DNA from: DAOTYX01 sp034434635
GTDB lineage: Bacteria > Chloroflexota > Anaerolineae > B4-G1 > DUEL01
DNA: 31,434 bases
Assembly (NCBI GenBank): GCA_034434635.1
Contig: DAOTYX010000123.1
Location: 1 to 31,434, forward strand
Direction of reading: 5' to 3'
In this document: one piece after another, positions 21,945 through 29,084 of the stretch
Layout of the letters: each line of letters begins with the position of its first letter
Position numbering within the stretch: position 1 is the stretch's first letter
Translations under genes and position numbers: made by a program
Notes under the pieces: model-generated
The model's database searches: none
What the model saw: only the letters and a program-made list of their open reading frames with translations
Told to the model about the DNA's origin: nothing

Positions 21945-24050
21945 ATGGCTCACTGCTTCGGGGGTTCAGGTTACAGGTTGCAGGTTTCAGGTTGCAGGTT
22001 TCGGGGATCCTTGACGGGCCTGGTCTTTCTGGGGCTGACCCTGACCCTCGCCTTCGGCTTCGACGCTTCGCGCGGTGCGCCGCTCTCCGCCATGCCCGCT
22101 TACGCCTTCGGCACCCCCCAGGTGGTCCTGACGCGCCCTCAAGCCATCGGCGTTGCCGGCTGGCTTTCCGATCAGCATCTGCGGCTTGTGCTGTACGGCA
22201 CTGACGCTCCACAAACAGCGCTCTTCGACGCCCAAACAGGCCGCCTCACCCCGACCAACGACAGATGGACGCGGCAGAGAACGACAGATGCGGTGGCGAC
22301 CCAACGCCTGGACGCACAGTGGAGCCCCAACGGGCGCCTGCGGGCCGCGATCCTCACGCCGGGGGCGCGGGCGGGCGCGCCCCTGCCGGTGACGCAACTG
22401 CAGATCCTTGACGCCGCCACAGGGCAGACCCGCACCTGGGAAGACGCGCCCCGTTTCGTCACCGATCTGGCCTGGGCGCCGGATGGCCGCTGGCTTGCCG
22501 TCCTGGCGGTCACCGAGATCACCGCCGACGGCGCAGAACGCGCCCAACTCTTCCTCGTGGACGCCATCACGGCAGCAGCCTATCTGGCCCGGGAGGAGTC
22601 CTTTGGCGGCGGGACGTGGGGCGAACAACTGGCATGGTCACCCGACGGCAGATGGCTCGCTGCGGCCTGCCCCACGGAAGAGATCGGCCGCCTGTGCCTC
22701 CTTCCCGTCGCGGAAGCGCCGCTATCCTCTGCGCCGTGGCGTCCTACGCAGAGCGAGTCACCGTTCCCACCCCCGCGCCGCGCGCAGGCTGCCGCCTACA
22801 CGCCGCCAACGAACATCACCCTTGAGGTGTACGTGCTCACCCTCGGCGGGGCGCGCCGCCAGCCCTATACGCTTTGCGGGCCGGGCAGCACCGCGTGGGG
22901 CTGCACGGTCTTTTGTGATGAGACCGGCTACCCCTGCGCGGGCACCTACCTGCTCCCCTACCCCTACGCCACCAACCCCATCACCATTCCCATCGAGAGC
23001 GACTATCTGCTGGATGTCGTGCCCTTGGAGATGGGGCCGTACTATCACCAGACGGCGCTCATCGCCCAGGCTGCGGCGGCGCGCAGTTACGCCTACAGCA
23101 ACCTGTACGAAGGACGCACTATCAACAACTCCACCGCGTTCCAGGCCTTCATCCCCTACAAGTTCGAGAGCCTGCCGCCAGCGCAATTTCCCGATACCCC
23201 CAACGACCCTTGCGCCTCCAGCAACCTCAACGACAGGCAACGCATCGTCTGCAACGCCGTCGCCCCGGGCTACTACATCGCCTACGATCTCGCACCGGAC
23301 AACTACGTGCCGGCATTTGCCGAGTTCTCCGCCGACGCCTGGCTGCGGACGGTGGACGGCAGCCGCCCCTACCTGCGCGGCGTCGCGGACCCCATCAGCA
23401 GCGGCTGCGACGCCAACGACTACGGCCATCAGCGGGGCATGAGCCAGGAAGGCGCCAGCCGATGGGCACGGGGGAACCGCTGTTCCTACGCGGGCAGGGG
23501 CGACGATCCGTGGAGCGTGCGTTGGGAGGACGCCCGCCAGATCCTCACGCACTACTACACCGGCATCCAACTGCGGGATAGCGCTGGCGCGCGGCTCACG
23601 CCCGATTATCGCTGGGTACCGCTGGAGATTGACTGGGGCGGCGGCCGCGTCACGCCGCCCCTGTTCCAGCCGGAGCAGACCCACACCATCACCTTCACTG
23701 TGCAGAATGCCGGCGTGGTCAGCTGGACCGGACGGGTCGCGCTGGCCTACGATGGCTGGGAAGACGAGGGGGGCATTCCGGTCGTCACGGCGACAACAGT
23801 CGTCACCATACCCCAGACCGTACTACCGGGAGGGAGCGTCCGCGTGACGATCCCTCTCACTTCACCGGCGCAGGTAGAGCCGCTGAGACGCTACCGCCTG
23901 CGCTTCGACATGCTGTTGTACCCGGAGGAAGGCCCGCCGGTCGGCTTCAGCCTTCGCGAACCGGAACGCCCGTGGCCGCGCTACGAGGTCGAACTGACGG
24001 TGTTAGTGCTGCCCTACAAGACCTACCTGCCCCTGATGTTACAGGGATAA
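21945..24050 (+). CDS. Exported SpoIID/LytB-domain protein with beta-propeller-like repeats
   Basis: The 701-residue protein starts with a short heptanucleotide-encoded stretch (GYRLQVSGCRFRG) and a signal-anchor helix (LTGLVFLGLTLTLAFGF). Residues 60-260 hold TolB/PD40-like repeats (DLAWAPDGRWLAVLAV at about 174, LAWSPDGRWLAAACP at about 229). Residues 350-545 form a SpoIID domain: YLLDVVPLEMGPYYHQTALIAQAAAARSYAYS, then GHQRGMSQEGASRWARG and ARQILTHYYTGIQL. SpoIID proteins bind or cut denuded peptidoglycan or enhance amidases. A CARDB-like beta domain (HTITFTVQNAGVVSWTG) follows, and the protein ends with YKTYLPLMLQG. ATG 21945 is chosen because the promoter lies just upstream; the longer frame from 21573 overlaps the divergent lipoprotein gene. 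Confidence 0.85.
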   Translation: MAHCFGGSGYRLQVSGCRFRGSLTGLVFLGLTLTLAFGFDASRGAPLSAMPAYAFGTPQVVLTRPQAIGVAGWLSDQHLRLVLYGTDAPQTALFDAQTGRLTPTNDRWTRQRTTDAVATQRLDAQWSPNGRLRAAILTPGARAGAPLPVTQLQILDAATGQTRTWEDAPRFVTDLAWAPDGRWLAVLAVTEITADGAERAQLFLVDAITAAAYLAREESFGGGTWGEQLAWSPDGRWLAAACPTEEIGRLCLLPVAEAPLSSAPWRPTQSESPFPPPRRAQAAAYTPPTNITLEVYVLTLGGARRQPYTLCGPGSTAWGCTVFCDETGYPCAGTYLLPYPYATNPITIPIESDYLLDVVPLEMGPYYHQTALIAQAAAARSYAYSNLYEGRTINNSTAFQAFIPYKFESLPPAQFPDTPNDPCASSNLNDRQRIVCNAVAPGYYIAYDLAPDNYVPAFAEFSADAWLRTVDGSRPYLRGVADPISSGCDANDYGHQRGMSQEGASRWARGNRCSYAGRGDDPWSVRWEDARQILTHYYTGIQLRDSAGARLTPDYRWVPLEIDWGGGRVTPPLFQPEQTHTITFTVQNAGVVSWTGRVALAYDGWEDEGGIPVVTATTVVTIPQTVLPGGSVRVTIPLTSPAQVEPLRRYRLRFDMLLYPEEGPPVGFSLREPERPWPRYEVELTVLVLPYKTYLPLMLQG
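21967..22001. repeat. Five-unit CAGGTTN heptanucleotide repeat in the signal region
   Basis: CAGGTTA, CAGGTTG, CAGGTTT, CAGGTTG and CAGGTTT follow each other exactly. They encode residues before the membrane helix of the SpoIID-like protein. No opposite arm is present here. CAGGTTN has no stop codon in any forward frame. Confidence 0.88.
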
Positions 24051-24079
24051 CTGGGCGGGCGGCATAGTGAGAAATCAGT

Positions 24080-24143
24080 CAGCGGATTGAGCAGATTCAG
24101 CGGATTTCTGCAGGCGAATCCACTTCATCTGCTCAATCCGCTG
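24080..24143. repeat. Perfect 17-bp inverted repeat with nine-base periodicity
   Basis: CAGCGGATTGAGCAGAT (24080-24096) is the exact reverse complement of 24127-24143, with a 30-base loop. The left side also reads as nine-base units AGCGGATTG, AGCAGATTC, AGCGGATTT. It lies between the convergent SpoIID-like gene and tRNA gene and is followed on the plus strand by AAAATGAAAAA. It may end transcription from both sides or be a dispersed repeat. Confidence 0.8.
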
Positions 24144-24200
24144 AAAATGAAAAACGGGCGGGCCTGCGCCGATCTTCGACACCAGGCACCACCCGGTCAG

Positions 24201-24272
24201 TGGCGACGGGCCGACTTGAACGGCCAACCAAGGGCTTATGAGTCCCCTGCTCCACCATTGAGCTACGTCGCC
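24201..24272 (-). tRNA. tRNA-Met (anticodon CAT), elongator type
   Basis: The minus strand reads GGCGACGTAGCTCAATGG, an anticodon loop CTCATAA, T-arm GGCCGTTCAAGTCGGCC and the acceptor 3' strand CGTCGCC followed by A; 72 nt with all four stems. CCA is not encoded. The 1-72 pair is G-C, so it is not an initiator, and the GGCNACGTAGCTC start resembles elongator tRNA-Met more than the tRNA-Ile read by lysidine. The pair closing the anticodon loop (31-39) is A and G, a mismatch. The promoter at 24310-24283 is just upstream. Confidence 0.93.
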
Positions 24273-24282
24273 AGCGCCGAAA

Positions 24283-24310
24283 ATTATAGCCAAAAGCGGG
24301 CAAATGTCAA
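24283..24310 (-). promoter_or_regulatory. tRNA-Met promoter, TTGACA-16-TATAAT
   Basis: On the minus strand TTGACA (24310-24305) and TATAAT (24288-24283) are 16 bases apart, with the tRNA 5' end 11 bases after the -10. The -35 box overlaps the stop codon region of the upstream EamA gene (stop at 24309-24307). Confidence 0.88.
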
Positions 24311-25236
24311 CCGCCGCCCGCCCGCAGGGAACGGCGTTCACCCCCCAACTGCGCCAGCAACACCCCCATCAACATCAGCACGCAACCCAGCACCTGCAAG
24401 CCGCTCAGCCGCTCCCCCAGCAGCAGCCAGCCCGAGAGGGCCGCAAACACCCCCTCCATGCTCAACAGGATCGCCGCATCGGTGGCCGGCGCCTCCCGCT
24501 GCCCCACCACCTGTAGCGTGAACCCCAACGCCACGGAGATGACCGCCGTGTAGGGAATGGTCCACCAGGCGCTCGCCAGTCCCCCCACCGTGTGCCAGTC
24601 CACCGTCAGTCCAGGCGGCAGGCTGAGCAGCCCGCACACGACGTACTGCACCAGCGACAACCGTCCCGCATCGCTCTGGGGCGCCAGCCGCCCAACCACG
24701 ATGACGTGCAGCGCCCAGAAGCCCGCACAAATCAACACCAGGCCGTCGCCGGGGGCCAGCGCCAGGCGTCCCAACCCGCTGAGCAAGAACAGGCCCGCCA
24801 CCGCCAGCAGCGCCGCCACCCAGGCCGACCAGGGGGGCCACTGCCTCCAGACCACGGCCAGCAGCAACGGCACCAGGATGACATAGAGGGAGGTGATGAA
24901 CCCCGCCTTCCCGGCGGTGGTGAAATGCAACCCCACCTGTTGGGAACTGATCGCACCGAAGAGCATCAGCCCTGCCAGTGCCCCACCCCCCACCTCGCGG
25001 CGGGTCAGGCCGCGCAGCCGGCGGCCGATGAAGGGCAGGAGCACCAGCGCCCCCAGGAGAAACCGCGGCCCGTTGTAGAGAAACGCGCCCAACGACACCG
25101 CCGCCACGCGGCAGACGACAAACCCACTGCCCCAGATGGCTGCCACAAGGAGCAGGATCAGATCGGCTCGCCAGCGCGCAGCGCCGGAGGAACGCCGGAG
25201 ACGCGGCTGCGGCGCCTCGTGAGGGCTGGAGGTCAT
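24307..25236 (-). CDS. EamA/DMT family transporter
   Basis: The 309-residue protein has about ten hydrophobic helices in two EamA repeats: LILLLVAAIWGSGFVVCRVA opens the first and DGLVLICAGFWALHVIVVGRLA the second. GKAGFITSLYVILVPLL and ATDAAILLSMEGVFAALSGWLLLGERLS are typical of the drug/metabolite transporter superfamily. The substrate is unknown. ATG 25236 overlaps the stop of the upstream metalloprotease-like gene (ATGA), so translation is likely coupled. Confidence 0.9.
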   Translation of the reverse strand: MTSSPHEAPQPRLRRSSGAARWRADLILLLVAAIWGSGFVVCRVAAVSLGAFLYNGPRFLLGALVLLPFIGRRLRGLTRREVGGGALAGLMLFGAISSQQVGLHFTTAGKAGFITSLYVILVPLLLAVVWRQWPPWSAWVAALLAVAGLFLLSGLGRLALAPGDGLVLICAGFWALHVIVVGRLAPQSDAGRLSLVQYVVCGLLSLPPGLTVDWHTVGGLASAWWTIPYTAVISVALGFTLQVVGQREAPATDAAILLSMEGVFAALSGWLLLGERLSGLQVLGCVLMLMGVLLAQLGGERRSLRAGGG

Positions 25237-26510
25237 GGCACCCGTGCCAGGAGGGCCTGTAGTTCGCTCAGCGTGGTGACTGATGAGACGCGGGCCAGGA
25301 ACTCCCCCAGGTTGGCGCTGTGCTGGCGCAACTCCCGCACCGCCGGCCCGATGGGGTCCTCCCCCGCCGCCCCCGGCTGGTCGGCATAGGAGCCGTGAAG
25401 GGCGAAATAGGCCTGGTTGAGTTTGCGGATCCGGTAGCCGTGCTCCCAGAAGAACCGCCGGCGCGCCTCCATGTATTGCTCCGCCTCCTCCACCTGTCCC
25501 GCTGCCAGCAGCCGGTCCACCTCCACCCGCGTGGCGTGCATCTCCGCCCGGAAGTCGAAGGCCGGCGGCTCGGACGACGGCGCGCTCCCACCGGAGTCCG
25601 CCGGCGACGGCGGAGGAGGCAGGAGATCGGGATAGTAGCGGGCCAGCACCGCCCGCCCCGCCTCACGCCCCACGATCTCCGCTGCCGTCTCGTTGATGGT
25701 GCGCGCCTCGCGGCTGCGGTCGTACTCCCAGCCCAGCGGGTGCAGGTTCATGTAGTAGTGCGACCACTCGTGCGCGGTGACCTCGGTGATCCACTCCAGC
25801 GACGGATACTCCAGCGCCATCGCCGGCCAGGCGGAAAGGCCGCCGATCTCGCTGGCCAGCGAGGAGACGTTGAACTCCCGGTCCACCCGCGCCTCGATCT
25901 CCTCCCGCTGGGCCACGTCCAGACCGTACTCCAGGGTGGCCTGATAGATGGGTTCGATGCGCTCGCGGGGGGAGACGATCAGCGCGTATGGCAGGGGGGT
26001 AAAGCGCAGGCCCACGGGCGGATACTCCTGGCCCAGAAAACCGATTCCCTCCTGGGTCAACACCGTGGCCACCTGTTCTTCGATAATCGCCTCAACCAGC
26101 GGCTGACGGGCCGCCGCCTGCGCGCGCATCCCCGCCAGCCTCCGCTGCTGTCCCGCCGTCGCCGCGCCGGGATCGGTCACCTGGGGGTCGGCGTAAGCCG
26201 TGTCAATCTGATCCTGCAGGGCGGAGATATCGGCCAGCCGCGTCACGTAGTCGCGCACGAAGGCCACGCGGTCCACCTCGTGCATGTACCGCTGTGGCTG
26301 GAGCAGCCAGAAGGTCAGTTTGCTCCACACCGCCCGCATCTCCCAGCCGTCGAAGTCGAAACGCACGTCGGCGATGATGCGGTCAATACCGGTCTCCATC
26401 TCCCCCGGCGGCGGCCCGTCCTGGCGCAGGACCAGGGCGATCATCAGCAGGAGCATCAGGAGCGGCCAGTACCGGCCCAGCGAGCGGAACGGACGGAACA
26501 GGGCTTTCAT
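25233..26510 (-). CDS. Membrane-anchored HExxH protein, putative zinc metallopeptidase
   Basis: The 425-residue protein has one N-terminal membrane helix (YWPLLMLLLMIALVL) and a large extracytoplasmic part. It contains TEVTAHEWSHYYMNL, an HExxH zinc motif (H247, E248, H251), and 22 residues later TINETAAEIVGRE, where E274 or E278 can be the third ligand, as in gluzincin peptidases. The C-terminal 140 residues form helices rich in R and E, after a Pro/Ser-rich linker. I do not recognise a named family. ATG 26510 is taken; a GTG at 26519 overlaps the pheT stop and is also possible. It is third in the pheS operon and overlaps the EamA gene. Peptidase activity is an inference from the motif. Confidence 0.72.
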   Translation of the reverse strand: MKALFRPFRSLGRYWPLLMLLLMIALVLRQDGPPPGEMETGIDRIIADVRFDFDGWEMRAVWSKLTFWLLQPQRYMHEVDRVAFVRDYVTRLADISALQDQIDTAYADPQVTDPGAATAGQQRRLAGMRAQAAARQPLVEAIIEEQVATVLTQEGIGFLGQEYPPVGLRFTPLPYALIVSPRERIEPIYQATLEYGLDVAQREEIEARVDREFNVSSLASEIGGLSAWPAMALEYPSLEWITEVTAHEWSHYYMNLHPLGWEYDRSREARTINETAAEIVGREAGRAVLARYYPDLLPPPPSPADSGGSAPSSEPPAFDFRAEMHATRVEVDRLLAAGQVEEAEQYMEARRRFFWEHGYRIRKLNQAYFALHGSYADQPGAAGEDPIGPAVRELRQHSANLGEFLARVSSVTTLSELQALLARVP

Positions 26511-26515
26511 GCTCG

Positions 26516-29071
26516 TCACGCCCGACGTGCGGCCCCCAGGCGATCGGACAGGCGGCGGAGGATCTTCTCCCGCACGCGGCTGACCTCGGCGTCGTTCAGC
26601 GTGCGGTCATCGGCCTGGAAGGTGAGGCGATAGGCCAGGCTCTTCTTGCCGGCGCCGATCTGCTCGCCGCGGTACAGGTCGAAGAGCACGGCCGAGCGCA
26701 ACAGCGGCGCGCCAGCCTGGAGGATGAGGGCATGGACATCCGCCGCGGCCACCTCCTCACCCACCACCACCGCCAGGTCCTCGATCACCGGCGGGTGGGT
26801 GGAGATGGGGGCTGCTGTCCTGGCCTCCCCCCAATCGGCCAACAGGCTGTCCAGGTCGAACTCCAGAGCGCAGACTGGCTGCGTCGGCAGGTCGAAGGCG
26901 GCGCGCACCTGGGGGTGCAGTTCCCCCAGCACCCCGACCACCCGTTCGCCGACCCGCACCTGGGCGCAGCGACCAGGGTGCAGCGCCGGATGCTGTCCGG
27001 CCTCGAACCCGCCGGAAAGCCCCAGGTGGGCCAACAGCGCCTCTACCACTCCCTTGAGGTCGTAGAACCCCAGCGGTGTGCGGTCCTGCCCCGCCAGCCA
27101 GGAGCGCTCCTCGCGCGGGCCGGTCATCACGATTCCCAGGCAACGCGGCTCATCGGGGAGCGCCTGACCCGCGCGCGGCAGGTAGACCGCGCCGATCTCG
27201 AAGATCGCCACACGGTCGCGGAAGCGCAGGTTCTCGCGGGTCGTGCGGAGCAGGGAGGGGAGCAGCGTCTGGCGCAGGAAAGCCCGCTCCGCCGAGAGCG
27301 GGTTGCGCACGCGCAAATAGGTCGCGGGGTCGGGCGGCGGCCCCTGCGGGCGGAGTCGTCCCTCGTCAGCCAGGTCCACCAGGGAGTAGGTGATCACTTC
27401 ATCCAACCCGCAGCCCACCAGGATGTCACGCACGCGCTCGGCCCCCTCCAGGCGCAGGTTGGCCCGTTGCGGCGGCAGTTCGTCGCGCAGAAGGGTGGGA
27501 GGAAAGCGGTCATATCCCCAGATGCGCCCCACCTCCTCCACCAGGTCCACCGGTCGGGTGACATCCAGGCGGTGGGAGGGGACGGTGACGAGGAGGGTTT
27601 GAGGCTTCAAGGTTTCAGGTTTCAGGTTGGTGTTCTGGTCAGGCGTCGAACCTGAAACCTGCAACCCTGAAACCTGAAACTCCAGTGAGGTGAGAATCCG
27701 CACCACCTGGTCGGCAGGGACTTCGACGCCCAGGATGCGGGTGACGTAGGCGGGGTCGAGTTCGATCACCCGCTGCGGCTGACGGCCGGGGTAGAGGTCA
27801 CCCATCTCCGCCACCACCTGCCCGCCGGCCAGTTCGGCCATCAGCCAGGCCGCGCGCGCCGCCGCCGGGATCGTGAGTTCGGGGTCCACCCCGCGCCCGA
27901 AGCGCTGGCTGGACTCAGTGGGCAGGCCCAGCAGGCGGGCGGTGCGGCGCACGTTGAGGAAGAGAAAGTTGGCCGATTCGAGCAGGATGTCGCGGGTCTG
28001 GTCGGTGATCTCGCTCTCCAGTCCGCCCATCACCCCGGCGACGGCCACCGGACCCTGTCCGTCGGTGATGAGCAGCATCTCCGGGTCGAAGGTGCGCACC
28101 ACTCCGTCGAGGGTGGCCATCTGCTCGCCCGCGCGGGCACGGCGGACGATGATCGCCGGTTGCTCCTGGCCAGGCCGGGGGCGGAGGACATAGGCGTCGA
28201 AGGCGTGTAACGGCTGGCCCAGTTCGAGCATGACGTAGTTGGTGATGTCCACCACGTTGTTGATGGGACGCATCCCCGCGCGCCGCAAGCGCATCTGCAT
28301 CCAGAAGGGGGATGGGCCGATGCTCACGCCGGCGATGAAAGCCGCCGAGTAGCGCGGGCACAGGTCGGGGTCGGCGATCTCCAGCGACACGAAGGAGGGA
28401 GCGGAAGTCAGGGTCACCGGATGACGCGTCGGCACCTCCAGCACATCCCGGCGCAGCGGCCGGTCGAACAGCGCGGCCACCTCGCGGGCGATACCGAAGA
28501 CCGAATAGAGGTGGCCCATCGGCCCCTTGATGTCCAGTTCGAACACCGCGTCGCCCAGGAAGTCGGCCAGCGGCACGCCCACGGGTGCGTCATCCGGCAG
28601 GTAGAGGATGTCCTCATGCTCATCGGAGAGGCCCAGTTCTTTCTCTGAGCAGACCATCGCCCGCGAGGGGACACCGCGGATGCGGGTAGCCTTCAGGGTC
28701 ATCGGGCGGCGGCCCTCGGCGTGGCCGTCGTACAGCCGCGCCCCCTCCAGGGCGAAGGCCACCTTCAGGTGCAGGTCGCTCTGCCCCCGCCGTGCCAGCA
28801 GTCCCGGCGCGCCGGTGACGACCACCTCCGGCTGCGCCCCACCGTACTCCACCTCCGCCAGCACCAACCGGTCGGCGTCGGGATGGGGATGCACGGCGCG
28901 CAGTTCCCCCACCACGATCTTCTGCGGATCCCACGGCAGGTCTGCCTCGGGCAGGCCAATGATCTCGATGGTCCCCACTTCCAGGCCGGCCAGGGTCATT
29001 CGCTCGGCCAGGTCGGGGATGGAGACGGGGACATCTACATACTCTTTGAGCCAGGACAGTGGTACTCGCAT
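26516..29071 (-). CDS. pheT: Phenylalanine--tRNA ligase beta subunit PheT
   Basis: The 851-residue protein starts MRVPLSWLKEYVDVPVSI, the usual PheT N-terminus, with the tRNA-binding domain (about 40-160), B3/B4 editing domain (about 215-395), B5 domain (about 410-500), the core TRPVDLVEEVGRIWGYDRFPPTL, and the FDX-ACB anticodon-binding domain near the end (ISTHPPVIEDLAVVVGEEV to VSRVREKILRRLSDRLG). With PheS it forms the alpha2-beta2 enzyme that charges tRNA-Phe. About 800 residues is usual; the extra length includes a 24-residue insert at about 465-488, encoded by a heptanucleotide element. It starts 13 bases after the stop of an unexpected glycosyltransferase gene. Confidence 0.96.
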   Translation of the reverse strand: MRVPLSWLKEYVDVPVSIPDLAERMTLAGLEVGTIEIIGLPEADLPWDPQKIVVGELRAVHPHPDADRLVLAEVEYGGAQPEVVVTGAPGLLARRGQSDLHLKVAFALEGARLYDGHAEGRRPMTLKATRIRGVPSRAMVCSEKELGLSDEHEDILYLPDDAPVGVPLADFLGDAVFELDIKGPMGHLYSVFGIAREVAALFDRPLRRDVLEVPTRHPVTLTSAPSFVSLEIADPDLCPRYSAAFIAGVSIGPSPFWMQMRLRRAGMRPINNVVDITNYVMLELGQPLHAFDAYVLRPRPGQEQPAIIVRRARAGEQMATLDGVVRTFDPEMLLITDGQGPVAVAGVMGGLESEITDQTRDILLESANFLFLNVRRTARLLGLPTESSQRFGRGVDPELTIPAAARAAWLMAELAGGQVVAEMGDLYPGRQPQRVIELDPAYVTRILGVEVPADQVVRILTSLEFQVSGLQVSGSTPDQNTNLKPETLKPQTLLVTVPSHRLDVTRPVDLVEEVGRIWGYDRFPPTLLRDELPPQRANLRLEGAERVRDILVGCGLDEVITYSLVDLADEGRLRPQGPPPDPATYLRVRNPLSAERAFLRQTLLPSLLRTTRENLRFRDRVAIFEIGAVYLPRAGQALPDEPRCLGIVMTGPREERSWLAGQDRTPLGFYDLKGVVEALLAHLGLSGGFEAGQHPALHPGRCAQVRVGERVVGVLGELHPQVRAAFDLPTQPVCALEFDLDSLLADWGEARTAAPISTHPPVIEDLAVVVGEEVAAADVHALILQAGAPLLRSAVLFDLYRGEQIGAGKKSLAYRLTFQADDRTLNDAEVSRVREKILRRLSDRLGAARRA
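27608..27679. repeat. Inverted heptanucleotide element inserted in frame in pheT
   Basis: The left arm is CAAGGTTT, CAGGTTT, CAGGTTG (27608-27629). After a 19-base spacer the right arm is AACCTGA, AACCTGC, AACCCTGA, AACCTGA (27649-27677). Each arm has one 8-base unit. On the coding strand the element reads FQVSGLQVSG, spacer, NLKPETLKP. Without the extra base in CAAGGTTT the codon after ACC would be TGA, so the irregular unit keeps the gene open. Confidence 0.9.
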
Positions 29072-29084
29072 AGGATTCCCTCTC

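Noticed and set aside
25320..26633. 437-residue plus-strand frame opposite the HExxH gene
   Set aside because: Antisense shadow with high H/R/Q content; the minus strand has a membrane anchor and a metal motif.
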